39,387 nucleotides of DNA. Source: Rhodovulum strictum. Its GTDB lineage: Bacteria; Pseudomonadota; Alphaproteobacteria; Rhodobacterales; Rhodobacteraceae. The stretch covers positions 1 to 39,387 of the forward strand of contig NZ_WJPO01000034.1 in NCBI RefSeq assembly GCF_009649175.1. Reading direction: 5' to 3'. The translations under genes and the position numbers were made by a program. Under the pieces are notes generated by a model, which saw only the letters and a program-made list of their open reading frames with translations, made no database searches and was not told the origin of the DNA. Numbering within the stretch: the stretch's first letter is position 1; every line of letters starts with the position of its first letter. Shown here piece after piece: positions 17,879 through 25,900 of this stretch.

Positions 17879-18625
17879 ATGATCGCGTGGAGGAAAGGGA
17901 TCGTTGCTGCCCTGGCGGCCGTGCCCATGGCACATGCCGCAGCAGCCCAGGAGGCCCGGTGGGAATTCACCGTATCGCCCTATGTCTGGACGCCCGGCGG
18001 CTCCAGCGCCATCGAGACCGGCTTCGGCACGCTTGAGGCAGATGCCAGCATCAGCGACGTCCTGTCGGCGACCGATTTTGCCCTGATGACCGTGATCGAG
18101 GCCCGGCAGGGTCGTTGGGGCCTGATCGCGGATTTCGTCTATGCCGATCTGACGGAACGCAAGGACACGCCCTTCGGCGTCCAGTTTTCGCAGGCAAAAG
18201 TCGAGACGCAGTTGCGGATCGCAAGCGGCTATGCCGCCTACCGCCTGCACGAGGACGCGCAGGTGGCGGTCGATCTGCTGGGCGGGTTCCGCGCCGTAAG
18301 CGCCGATCTGAACGTGACGCTCGCGCCGGGCACCCTGCCGGGCCAGAGCTTTGCCCTGGACAAGAGCTGGGTGGACCCGGTCGCGGGCGGCCGCGTCCGG
18401 ATCGCGCTGAACGAGCGCTGGTCCGCCACCGCCATTGCCGATTTCGGCGGCTCGGGCGGGTCCGAACGCACCTGGCAGGCCATCGCGACACTGAACTACC
18501 GGATCAACGACCGATGGTCGGCCCATGGCGGTTGGCGCCACCTGTCGATCGACAAGGACATGGGCGGACGCGATGTCGAGATCGACCTCGGCGGACCGCT
18601 GCTTGGCCTCACGGCCCGGTTCTGA
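17879..18625 (+). CDS. Outer-membrane beta-barrel protein
   Basis: 248 residues with a clear signal peptide (AAVPMAHAAAAQEA, cleavage near residue 24). The mature protein has alternating strands with aromatic girdles (WEFTVSPYVWTPG, WGLIADFVYADL, SAHGGWRHLSID) and ends in Phe (LLGLTARF), as expected for an outer-membrane barrel inserted by BamA. The strong GGAGGGGGG sequence before ATG 17879 fixes the start. It is the first gene of a five-gene operon and is followed 31 bp later by the alkylsulfatase. It could be a channel or anchor for that enzyme's substrate, but this is inference. Confidence 0.75.
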   Translation: MIAWRKGIVAALAAVPMAHAAAAQEARWEFTVSPYVWTPGGSSAIETGFGTLEADASISDVLSATDFALMTVIEARQGRWGLIADFVYADLTERKDTPFGVQFSQAKVETQLRIASGYAAYRLHEDAQVAVDLLGGFRAVSADLNVTLAPGTLPGQSFALDKSWVDPVAGGRVRIALNERWSATAIADFGGSGGSERTWQAIATLNYRINDRWSAHGGWRHLSIDKDMGGRDVEIDLGGPLLGLTARF

Positions 18626-18656
18626 GCTTGAAGATCAAGGGATAGGGAGCAAGAGA

Positions 18657-20753
18657 ATGACCACCAGACGCGAATTCATGGGATCCATTCCGGCCGCGGG
18701 CGCGGCCTTTGCGATCGGCGGCAGCCTGGCGCTCGAGGCCACCCCCGCCCATGCCCAGCGGGCGCCGCTTGCGGGCCATTTCCATCCCAAGGGCAAGGCG
18801 CCCTCGGAGCATACGCTGAAGGTGCTGGCCGAGGCGCAGAGCGGTCTGCCCTTTGACGATACCCGGGATTTCGACGAGCAGGCGCGCGGGCTGATCGCCG
18901 AACGTTCGGCCCGCCAGATCATGGCGGATGCGGGCAATGTCGCCTTCGACCGCGCCGATTACGACTTTCTCGACGTGCCGGGCGAGTTCGACTCGATCCA
19001 TCCCTCGATGACCCGGATCGCGCGGCTCAACAACAATTTCGGGCTCTACGAGGTGGTGCCCGGCATCTATCAGGTGCGCGGCTTCGATCTGGCCAATGTC
19101 ACTTTCGTCCGCGGCCGCACCGGCTGGATCGTCTTCGATGTGGGCACCACGGCCGAGACGACGCGCGCGGCATGGGAGCTGTTCCAGGAACATGTGGGCG
19201 AGGGGTTGCCGGTGACTGCGGTCATCTATTCGCACACCCATGGCGACCATTTCGGCGGCATCCGCGGCCTGATCACCCCCGAGGATGTGGCCGAAGGCCG
19301 GGTCGAGGTGATCGCGCCCCGCGACTTCATGCAGTTCACCATCTCCGAGAACGTCTATGCCGGGAATGCCATGAACCGGCGGCTGTTCTACCAGTATGGC
19401 CTGCTGCTGCCCGCGGGCCAGCACGGTTTTGTCACCCAGGGCCTTGGCCACCGTGTCCCGGCAGGCGCCACGGGGCTGATCGCGCCCACCCGCTTCGTGT
19501 CCGAGGATATCGAGGAATTCGAGGTCGACGGCGTGCCGATGGTGTTCCAGTACACCCCCAACACCGAGGCCCCGCGCGAGATGAACACCTGGATCCCCGG
19601 CATGAAGGCGCTGTGGATGGCCGAGAACGTGACGGCGGTGCTGCACAACATCTACACGCTGCGCGGGGCGCAGGTGCGCGACTCGCTGAACTGGTCGCAA
19701 TACATCAACAAGGCGCTCAGGCTTTTCGGCACCGAGGCCGAGGTGATGTTCGCCTCGCACCACTGGCCGCGCTGGGGCAATGACCGCATCCGCGAGGTGC
19801 TGCGCGACCAGCGTGACCTGTATGCGAATTTCAACAACCAGGTGCTGCACTACGCCAACCAGGGCGTGACCATCAACCAGATCCACCATGTCTACAAGAT
19901 GCCCGCGGGCATCCAGGCCAAGTGGCACTGCCGCGGCTATCACGGCTCGCCCGAGCATAACGCCCGCGGCGTGATCCAGCGCTTCCTCGGCTTCTGGGAC
20001 TGCAACCCGGCCACGCTGATCCCGCTCGCCCCCGAGGACTCGGCGCCGCTTTATGTCGAGATGATGGGCGGGGCCGCGGTGATCCTGGCCCGGGCCGATG
20101 CGCTGCACCAGTCCGGCGACTACCTGCTTGAGGTCGAGATCCTCAACAAGCTGGTACAGGCCGAGCCCGGCAATGCCGCCGCCAAGGACGCTCTGGCCGA
20201 CGCCTTCGAGCAGGTCGGCTACCAGCAGGAGAATCCGGGGCTGCGCAACAGCTTTCTTGCCGCCGCCTACGAACTGCGCACGGGCATCCCGCAGGGCGCG
20301 ATCGCGGACACGTCCAGCCCGGACATCATCCGGGCGATGTCGACCGAACTGTTCCTGAACTTCCTCGCGATCCGGATGGATCCGCGCCGGGCCGAGGGGG
20401 TGGAATTCACGATGAACCTTGTCACACCCGACAATGACGAAAGGTTCATCGTGGAACTGTCGAACGCCACGCTGACCAACATCCAGGGCTACACGGCCGA
20501 GGATGCCGACCTGACGCTGACGGTCAACCGCGCCGATCTGGAGCGGGTGATGGCGGGGGCCACGACGCTGGATGCGCTGCTGGCCGACGGCACCGCGCAG
20601 TTCGAGGGCGATATCGCCATCCTCGGCCAGCTTGCCGCGCTGATGGTCGATTTCGATCCGCGCTTCGAGATCATGCCCGGCACCAGGCTGCGGACCGAAC
20701 TTGCCAGCCACGAACCGTTCGAGGGCTATGTCGGCTCCGTCATCCCCGAATGA
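18657..20753 (+). CDS. Tat-exported linear alkylsulfatase, SdsA1 type
   Basis: 698 residues. A Tat signal (TTRREFMGS, then a hydrophobic stretch ending AHA) directs it to the periplasm. Next comes a metallo-beta-lactamase domain with the zinc motif H193-T-H195-G-D197-H198. A mid-protein alpha-helical dimerisation domain follows, with ASHHWPRWGN and GYHGSPEHNARGV, both typical of SdsA1/BDS1 alkylsulfatases. The C-terminal ~130 residues resemble the SCP2-like substrate-recruiting domain. Members cleave primary alkyl sulfates such as dodecyl sulfate to the alcohol plus sulfate. The ATG at 18657 has GGGAG upstream. The envelope genes around it suggest detergent breakdown or defence (inference). 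Confidence 0.9.
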   Translation: MTTRREFMGSIPAAGAAFAIGGSLALEATPAHAQRAPLAGHFHPKGKAPSEHTLKVLAEAQSGLPFDDTRDFDEQARGLIAERSARQIMADAGNVAFDRADYDFLDVPGEFDSIHPSMTRIARLNNNFGLYEVVPGIYQVRGFDLANVTFVRGRTGWIVFDVGTTAETTRAAWELFQEHVGEGLPVTAVIYSHTHGDHFGGIRGLITPEDVAEGRVEVIAPRDFMQFTISENVYAGNAMNRRLFYQYGLLLPAGQHGFVTQGLGHRVPAGATGLIAPTRFVSEDIEEFEVDGVPMVFQYTPNTEAPREMNTWIPGMKALWMAENVTAVLHNIYTLRGAQVRDSLNWSQYINKALRLFGTEAEVMFASHHWPRWGNDRIREVLRDQRDLYANFNNQVLHYANQGVTINQIHHVYKMPAGIQAKWHCRGYHGSPEHNARGVIQRFLGFWDCNPATLIPLAPEDSAPLYVEMMGGAAVILARADALHQSGDYLLEVEILNKLVQAEPGNAAAKDALADAFEQVGYQQENPGLRNSFLAAAYELRTGIPQGAIADTSSPDIIRAMSTELFLNFLAIRMDPRRAEGVEFTMNLVTPDNDERFIVELSNATLTNIQGYTAEDADLTLTVNRADLERVMAGATTLDALLADGTAQFEGDIAILGQLAALMVDFDPRFEIMPGTRLRTELASHEPFEGYVGSVIPE

Positions 20754-20807
20754 CAACCCGGCGGCCGCCGGGACTTTCCGAAAACCACAGCAAGGAAGGA
20801 AGACACC

Positions 20808-21089
20808 ATGAAGTTTCATCGTCTTGTGATCGCAGGCGCGGCGGGTGCCCTGATGGCCCTGGGCGCCTGCACCGATAACCAGAGCATCAACGCCGCCACG
20901 GGCGGGCTGGCGGGCGCCGCGGTCGGCAGCCAGTTCGGTCAGGGCCGTGGCCGGGCCGCCGCGACCCTTGCCGGTGCCGCCGTCGGAACGGCCATGGGCG
21001 GGAACGCCCCGACGCCCGCGCAAACGCGGATGTGTACCTTCCGCAACGCGCAGACGGGCGAAACCTGGCAAGCGCCCTGTCCGAACTGA
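20808..21089 (+). CDS. Glycine-zipper lipoprotein
   Basis: 93 residues. A lipobox LGAC places the lipidated Cys at residue 21. The mature part contains a Gly/Ala zipper (GGLAGAAVGSQFGQGRGRAA, TLAGAAVGTAMGG) of the kind found in small outer-membrane lipoproteins, then a tail with two Cys that could pair (CTFRNAQTGETWQAPCPN). The role is probably structural in the envelope. It is the third gene of the alkylsulfatase operon, with AAGGAAGG before its ATG. Confidence 0.75.
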   Translation: MKFHRLVIAGAAGALMALGACTDNQSINAATGGLAGAAVGSQFGQGRGRAAATLAGAAVGTAMGGNAPTPAQTRMCTFRNAQTGETWQAPCPN

Positions 21090-21113
21090 CCCCGGCAAGA
21101 GGAGGATCATCAG

Positions 21114-21629
21114 ATGGCAGAACTCGTCGTGCTGGATTTCGACGGGCTTGAGACTGCGGACACGGTCCTCGGCAAGCTGAGGGAACTGCGCAAGGCGCAC
21201 CTGATCGACCTCCTGGACGCCGTCGTGGTCATCCGCCCCCAGGGCGGCGACATCCAGATCAAGCAGTCGGTGAACCTGACCGCTCTGGGCGCCAGCCAGG
21301 GCCTGACCACCGGCGCGCTTCTGGGCGGGCTTGCCGGGCTTCTGGTGCTCAATCCGCTGGCGGGCTTTGCGCTTGGCGGGGCGGCGGGCGCGGCGATGGG
21401 CGCGCTTGGCGGCAAGCTTTCGGATTTCGGGATCAATGATGGTTTCATCCGCGAGTTCGGACAGACCGTCGCGCCCGGCACCTCTGCGCTGTTCCTGCTG
21501 ATCGCCAAGGCCACCACCGACAAGGTGGTGGCGGAAATCCGGGACTACCGGCCAAGGGTGCTCAAGACCTCGCTTTCGGCCGAGCAGGAGGAGGGGCTGC
21601 GCGAGGCGCTGGCCGCCGCCGAGGCCTGA
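21114..21629 (+). CDS. DUF1269 family membrane-associated protein
   Basis: 171 residues. It opens with ELVVLDFDGLETADTVL and continues with LIDLLDAVVVIRPQGGDIQIKQS, the usual beginning of DUF1269 proteins. The centre is a long Gly/Ala hydrophobic hairpin (TTGALLGGLAGLLVLNPLAGFALGG-type, ~65-100), and the end reads APGTSALFLLI followed by an amphipathic helix. The function of the family is unknown; members are often induced by stress. It is the fourth gene of the alkylsulfatase operon, 24 bp after the lipoprotein gene. Confidence 0.8.
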   Translation: MAELVVLDFDGLETADTVLGKLRELRKAHLIDLLDAVVVIRPQGGDIQIKQSVNLTALGASQGLTTGALLGGLAGLLVLNPLAGFALGGAAGAAMGALGGKLSDFGINDGFIREFGQTVAPGTSALFLLIAKATTDKVVAEIRDYRPRVLKTSLSAEQEEGLREALAAAEA

Positions 21630-21696
21630 ACAGCCGAATGGCGCCAGCCTGCCCGACCCGCAACGCAAGACCGGAGCCATTGACAGGAGACGATCC

Positions 21697-22494
21697 ATGC
21701 GCAGACACGCCGCCCTTGTGCTTGCCCTCGCCGGGATATCGGGCGGGCAGGCCCTGGCCCAGAACGACGAGAACCTTGCCCAGCAGCTTGCCAACCCGGT
21801 CGCCTCGCTGATCAGCGTGCCGCTTCAGTTCAACTATGAGGACGGCATCGGGCCGGGCGGGAACGGTTCGCGGATGGTGCTGAATGTCCAGCCGGTCATC
21901 CCCTTTTCCATCGGCGAGGACTGGAACCTGATCTCGCGCACCATCGTTCCCGTCATCCATCAAAGCGACGTGGCGCCCGGTGCCGGATCGCAGACGGGTT
22001 TCGGCGATATCGTGCAAAGCTTCTTCTTCTCGCCCAAGGCGCCAACCGCGGGCGGCGTGATCTGGGGCGTCGGGCCGGTCTTCCTGTTGCCGACGGCAAC
22101 CGATGACCTGCTTGGCGCGGGCAAATGGGGCGCGGGGCCTACCGGCGTCGTGCTCGTGCAGCGCGGGCCCTGGACGGTGGGCGGGCTGGCCAACCACATC
22201 TGGTCCTTCGCGGGCGAGGACGACCGGCCGGACGTCAACCGGACATTCCTGCAACCCTTCGCCTCCTACACCACCGGCAACGCCTGGACCTTCACCCTGC
22301 AAACCGAGACCAGCTATGACTGGGAGACCGAGCAATGGTCGGTTCCGATCAACGCGGTGGCCTCGAAGCTGATGCGGATCGGCAACCAGCCTGTCAGCCT
22401 GTTCGGCGGCCTGCGCTACTGGGCCGAATCGCCCGCCTCCGGCCCGGATGGCTGGGGCATCCGCGTCGGCGCAACGTTCCTTTTCCCGCGCTGA
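21697..22494 (+). CDS. MetA-pathway-like outer-membrane channel
   Basis: 265 residues with a signal peptide (LALAGISGGQALAQ, cleavage near 22). The mature part is a beta-barrel with repeated strand patterns (VPLQFNYEDGIGPGG, GFGDIVQSFFFSPK, GGVIWGVGPVFLLPTAT) and ends in Phe-Pro-Arg after IRVGATFLF. This matches the 'MetA-pathway of phenol degradation' outer-membrane family, whose members are thought to admit hydrophobic compounds. It is the last gene of the alkylsulfatase operon and converges on nsrR. Confidence 0.75.
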   Translation: MRRHAALVLALAGISGGQALAQNDENLAQQLANPVASLISVPLQFNYEDGIGPGGNGSRMVLNVQPVIPFSIGEDWNLISRTIVPVIHQSDVAPGAGSQTGFGDIVQSFFFSPKAPTAGGVIWGVGPVFLLPTATDDLLGAGKWGAGPTGVVLVQRGPWTVGGLANHIWSFAGEDDRPDVNRTFLQPFASYTTGNAWTFTLQTETSYDWETEQWSVPINAVASKLMRIGNQPVSLFGGLRYWAESPASGPDGWGIRVGATFLFPR

Positions 22495-22601
22495 TCCCGG
22501 CTGACGGAGAAGTGGCCGCGGCGCGATGCGGCTGGCATGACCGCGGGCCAGGTGGTGAAACCGCTTCGGCACGCCGAATTCTTCAGCGCCCTGCAGGAGT
22601 T

Positions 22602-23075
22602 TCAGTCGGCCGCAGGCGGTAGCGGCAGGTACGGGCCGCGTAGCGGTTGCGGTGCATCGCTGGGCGTGAAGCGTCCCGGCGGAAGCAGGATGTCGGCCAG
22701 GGTGTAGCGGTCAAAGGCTGCAATGAAGGCCGCCACCCCCTCGTTGACGACACCGGCAAGACGGCAGCCGCGCGTGATCGGACACATGTTTTCGGCCTGG
22801 AAACACTCGACCATCCCGAAATCCGGCTCGGTCTTGCGCAACAGCACGCCCAGGTTGATCTGTTCGGGTGCCAGCGCCAGCATGAAGCCGCCATGATGGC
22901 CGCGCAGGGCGCTGACATAGCCCTCGGCCGAGAGGAACATCACCACTTTCTTGAGGTGCATCCGCGAGATGCCGAAAAGCTGTGCCGTCTCCTCGACGGT
23001 CACGCGCTCTCCGGGGCGGCTGGCGGCGAACAACAGCGCGCGCAGGGCGTAGTCGCTGAACTTGGTGAGTCGCAT
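22602..23075 (-). CDS. nsrR: Rrf2 family nitric-oxide-type regulator, NsrR-like
   Basis: 157 residues. The N-terminal winged helix is typical of Rrf2 (MRLTKFSDYALRALLFAA, GISRMHLKKVV, GYVSALRGHHGGFMLA). Three cysteines, C91, C98 and C104, lie where NsrR and IscR bind an iron-sulfur cluster, and the surrounding sequence (MVECFQAENMCPITRGCRL) favours NsrR. NsrR loses DNA binding when NO attacks the cluster. It is divergent from nosCRZDFYLX, so it probably tunes N2O reductase expression or the wider denitrification response. The ATG at 23075 is chosen because Rrf2 proteins begin at MRLT. Confidence 0.85.
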   Translation of the reverse strand: MRLTKFSDYALRALLFAASRPGERVTVEETAQLFGISRMHLKKVVMFLSAEGYVSALRGHHGGFMLALAPEQINLGVLLRKTEPDFGMVECFQAENMCPITRGCRLAGVVNEGVAAFIAAFDRYTLADILLPPGRFTPSDAPQPLRGPYLPLPPAAD

Positions 23076-23128
23076 GCGGGGCCTCTGACATTGTTCGGCC
23101 GGTTTGCGGGAAGATTTCGGCCACGGAC

Positions 23129-23142
23129 TTGACATGGCTCAA
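23129..23142. promoter_or_regulatory. Imperfect FNR/NNR-type box near nsrR
   Basis: TTGACATGGCTCAA (minus strand TTGAG-CCAT-GTCAA) resembles NNR boxes of paracocci. It lies 53 bp upstream of the nsrR ATG. It matches the FNR consensus at eight of ten fixed positions. Confidence 0.4.
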
Positions 23143-23204
23143 CCCGCGCCGACCCCGGGCACCAGTCAAGACAGGAAATTTTTCAATCCCGGCTGACTTC
23201 CCGA

Positions 23205-23221
23205 TGAAAATAACCATTTCA
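23205..23221. promoter_or_regulatory. AT-rich inverted repeat upstream of nosC
   Basis: TGAAA and TTTCA flank seven bases (TGAAAATAACCATTTCA) in an otherwise GC-rich region, 13 bp before the FNR box. It could be an operator for the divergent NsrR-like regulator. The symmetry is limited to the five outer pairs. Confidence 0.3.
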
Positions 23222-23233
23222 GGAGCATTATCC

Positions 23234-23247
23234 TTGATCCTGATCAA
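23234..23247. promoter_or_regulatory. Perfect FNR/NNR box of the nos operon
   Basis: TTGATCCTGATCAA is an exact match to the FNR consensus TTGAT-N4-ATCAA. It lies 33 bp upstream of the nosC ATG and should place the nos operon under low-oxygen or NO control by FnrL/NNR-type activators. Confidence 0.8.
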
Positions 23248-23280
23248 TGTCGGTGCCGCGCGGATCGGAAAGGTTGCGGT

Positions 23281-23652
23281 ATGCAATCGCGTACCCGCCA
23301 TCCGTTCCTGCCCCTGCTGCTTGCCCTGGCCCTGGTCCTGTCAGGACTGGCACAAGGCCATGCGCTGGCCGGGACTGCGGCAGGCCAGATCGAGATGGAG
23401 ATCTGCGCAGATGGCGAGGCGCGCCGCGTGGTGATCGACGCGCATGGCGCGCCGGTGGACCCGGACGAAACCTGCCAGCGCAAGCTCTGCCCCGATTGCG
23501 TGCCGCTCAAGGATGCCATGCTGGCGGGCGCCTCTACGCCTGTCGGCCACCGGTTGCCGCGCCGCGGCGCAAGGCCCCGCCCCTCTTTCCGTTTCCGTCC
23601 GCACCGCCGGCCGCAGGCCGCGCAGGCGCGCGCCCCTCCACGCATGGTCTGA
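23281..23652 (+). CDS. nosC: NosC-like small Cys-rich protein
   Basis: 123 residues with a signal peptide (LLLALALVLSGLAQGHALAG). The centre reads ICADGEARRVVIDAHGAPVDP, then C-x4-C-x2-C (CQRKLCPDC), and the tail is rich in Arg and Pro. In Paracoccus denitrificans the nos cluster begins with nosC, a protein of unknown function with a Cys motif of this kind. The layout here (nosC immediately before nosR) and the motif support the same name. A role in copper or redox handling is a guess. GGAAAGG lies nine bases before the ATG. The stop is 4 nt before the nosR ATG. Confidence 0.6.
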   Translation: MQSRTRHPFLPLLLALALVLSGLAQGHALAGTAAGQIEMEICADGEARRVVIDAHGAPVDPDETCQRKLCPDCVPLKDAMLAGASTPVGHRLPRRGARPRPSFRFRPHRRPQAAQARAPPRMV

Positions 23653-23656
23653 TCTG

Positions 23657-25900
23657 ATGTTCGCAGCCCCCGCGCCGATCCGTTCCGTCCCGTTCCGACC
23701 CGCCCCCCTCCGGCGCGTGGTGGCCATGGCCCTGGCCCTGCTGCTCTGCTTGCTTCCTGTGCTGGCCATGGCGCAGGCGCCCCATCTGCCGCGCTATCTG
23801 GCAGAAGCGGCCCCGGACAGCATCGTGGCGGGTGCCACGGGATTCGGCGAAATGCGCACCGATCTGCCGGTGGCACCGATCCTCGGACCCGAGGGGCAGA
23901 TCGGCTGGGTCTTCGTCAACTCCGATTTCGTCGGCACCACCGGCTATTCCGGCAAGCCGATCCATATCATGGTCGCGGTCGACGACGATGCGCGGATCAT
24001 CGGGCTGAACCTTGTCCAGCACTGGGAGCCGATCGTGCTGATCGGCATTCCCGAAATCCGCATCCGTACCCTGATGCAGGAGCATGTCGGAATGGACCTT
24101 GCGGCCGCCGCAGCCGCAGGCGGGTCGGTCGAGAAGCTCAACATCATTTCGGGCGTGACCGTCACCATCATGGTGATCGACGATTCCATCGTCCGCTCGG
24201 GTATTCGCGTGGCCCGCGCCCTGGGCCTTGGCGGGTTGGCGCCGCCAGACGAACCGGCCGACCCGCGGTTCGAGATCGACCCCGCCGCCGTGGCCGCCCC
24301 GGGCTGGATGACACTGCTGGGCGACGGCACGCTGCGGCGGATGTCGCTGGATGTGGGGCAGGTGAACGACGCCTTCGCCGAGCTTGATGATCCGCGCGCC
24401 GCTGCTCGGCCCCTCGCCGACCCGCCCGAGACCTCGTTCATCGACCTTTACACCGCGCTGGTCAGCGTGCCCGCCATTGGCGAGCGGCTGCTTGGCCTGG
24501 CCGAGCACGCCAACTTGCGCCGCTGGCTGAACGAGGGAGAGCACGCGATCCTGGTGGCCGGGCGGGGCAGGTATTCCTTCAAGGGCTCGGGCTATGTCCG
24601 CGGCGGTCTGTTCGACCGGATCGTGCTGGTGCAGGGGGACATGTCCCTCCGCTTTCGCGACCGCGACCACCGCCGGCTGGGCGAGATCGCCGCCAGCGGG
24701 TCGCCGCGCTTTGCAGAGCTTGACCTGTTCCGCATCCCCGCCGATGCGGGCTTCGACCCGACCGAGCCCTGGCGGCTGCAACTGCTGGTGCAACGCGACC
24801 TCGCGGCGCTGGAGCGCGCATTCACCACCTTCGACCTCGCCTATCAGCTGCCCCTGCCCTACCTGCGCGAAATCCCCCGCGCCGTGGCACCGAACCCCGA
24901 CATGGTGCAGGACACCGAGGCCGAACGCGCCGCGCAACTGGCGCTGATCGAACGCATCTGGCAGGACCGCGCCTGGGAGATCGCAGGGCTGCTGGTGATG
25001 CTGTCGGTGCTGACCGGCGCCTTCTTCTTCCAGATGGTCCTGACCCGGTCGGAACGGGCCGTCTACTGGTTCCGCATGGGGTTTCTCAGCTTCTCGCTGG
25101 TTTTCCTGGGCTGGTACGCGGCGGCGCAACTCAGCGTGGTGAACATCCTGTCGCTGGTGCAATCCATGCGCTCGGGTTTCAGCTGGCAGGCCTTCATGCT
25201 GGACCCGCTGACCTTCATCCTGTGGTGGGCGGTGGCCGCGGCGCTGATCTTCTGGGGACGCGGGGCCTATTGCGGCTGGTTGTGCCCGTTCGGCGCGTTG
25301 CAGGAACTGACGAACCAGATCGCGCGGGCGCTGCGGGTGCCGCAGATCAAGATGCCCTGGACGCTGCACGAACGCCTCTGGCCGATGAAATACATCATCT
25401 TCCTGGTGATGTTCGCAGCCAGCCTTGCCGCCGTGCCCTGGGCGAGCCAGCTCAACGAGGTCGAGCCGTTCAAGACCGCGATCGTGCTGCGGTTCGACCG
25501 CGCCTGGCCCTTCGTGACCTTTGCGCTGGCGCTGCTGTTCATCGGGCTCTTCGTCGAACGCTTCTATTGCCGCTACCTGTGCCCGCTGGGCGCGGCGCTG
25601 GCAATCCCGGCCCGCATCCGCATGTTCGACTGGCTCAAGCGCTATCCCGAATGTGGCAGGCCCTGCCAGACCTGCGCCAACGAATGCTTCGTTCAGGCGA
25701 TCCACCCCACCGGCGAGATCAATCCCAACGAATGCCTGAACTGCATGCACTGCCAGGTTCTTTACCAGTCCAAATCGAAATGCCCCGTCGTGATCCGCCA
25801 GATCAAGCGGCGTGCCGCGGTCGGCGGCAAGCCCACCGGGGCGCTGGACAGTTTCCACACCGATACCCTCGCAGACAGGAAGGAGAAAACCCATGTCTGA
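23657..25900 (+). CDS. nosR: NosR, N2O reduction electron-transfer flavoprotein
   Basis: 747 residues. After a signal segment (~20-40) comes a periplasmic FMN-binding domain; SGVTVT at 165-170 fits the covalent flavin motif, with T170 the likely attachment site. About five membrane spans follow. Two Cys motifs of the CxxxCP type lie in them (CGWLCPFG and CRYLCPLG). The C-terminal domain has two clusters of Cys for 4Fe-4S centres ([12 protein letters not shown] and CLNCMHC...CP). NosR is required for nosZ expression and for electron supply to NosZ. NosX, encoded in this operon, should attach the FMN. It overlaps nosZ by 8 nt. Confidence 0.95.
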   Translation: MFAAPAPIRSVPFRPAPLRRVVAMALALLLCLLPVLAMAQAPHLPRYLAEAAPDSIVAGATGFGEMRTDLPVAPILGPEGQIGWVFVNSDFVGTTGYSGKPIHIMVAVDDDARIIGLNLVQHWEPIVLIGIPEIRIRTLMQEHVGMDLAAAAAAGGSVEKLNIISGVTVTIMVIDDSIVRSGIRVARALGLGGLAPPDEPADPRFEIDPAAVAAPGWMTLLGDGTLRRMSLDVGQVNDAFAELDDPRAAARPLADPPETSFIDLYTALVSVPAIGERLLGLAEHANLRRWLNEGEHAILVAGRGRYSFKGSGYVRGGLFDRIVLVQGDMSLRFRDRDHRRLGEIAASGSPRFAELDLFRIPADAGFDPTEPWRLQLLVQRDLAALERAFTTFDLAYQLPLPYLREIPRAVAPNPDMVQDTEAERAAQLALIERIWQDRAWEIAGLLVMLSVLTGAFFFQMVLTRSERAVYWFRMGFLSFSLVFLGWYAAAQLSVVNILSLVQSMRSGFSWQAFMLDPLTFILWWAVAAALIFWGRGAYCGWLCPFGALQELTNQIARALRVPQIKMPWTLHERLWPMKYIIFLVMFAASLAAVPWASQLNEVEPFKTAIVLRFDRAWPFVTFALALLFIGLFVERFYCRYLCPLGAALAIPARIRMFDWLKRYPECGRPCQTCANECFVQAIHPTGEINPNECLNCMHCQVLYQSKSKCPVVIRQIKRRAAVGGKPTGALDSFHTDTLADRKEKTHV

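Noticed and set aside
18609-21794. 1061-codon minus-strand frame
   Set aside because: It lies opposite the alkylsulfatase, lipoprotein and DUF1269 genes, which have clear motifs. The minus-strand product is low-complexity GC-rich shadow.
22537-22640. Small plus-strand ORF after the MetA-like gene
   Set aside because: It runs into the opposite strand of nsrR, has no ribosome site and matches nothing I know.
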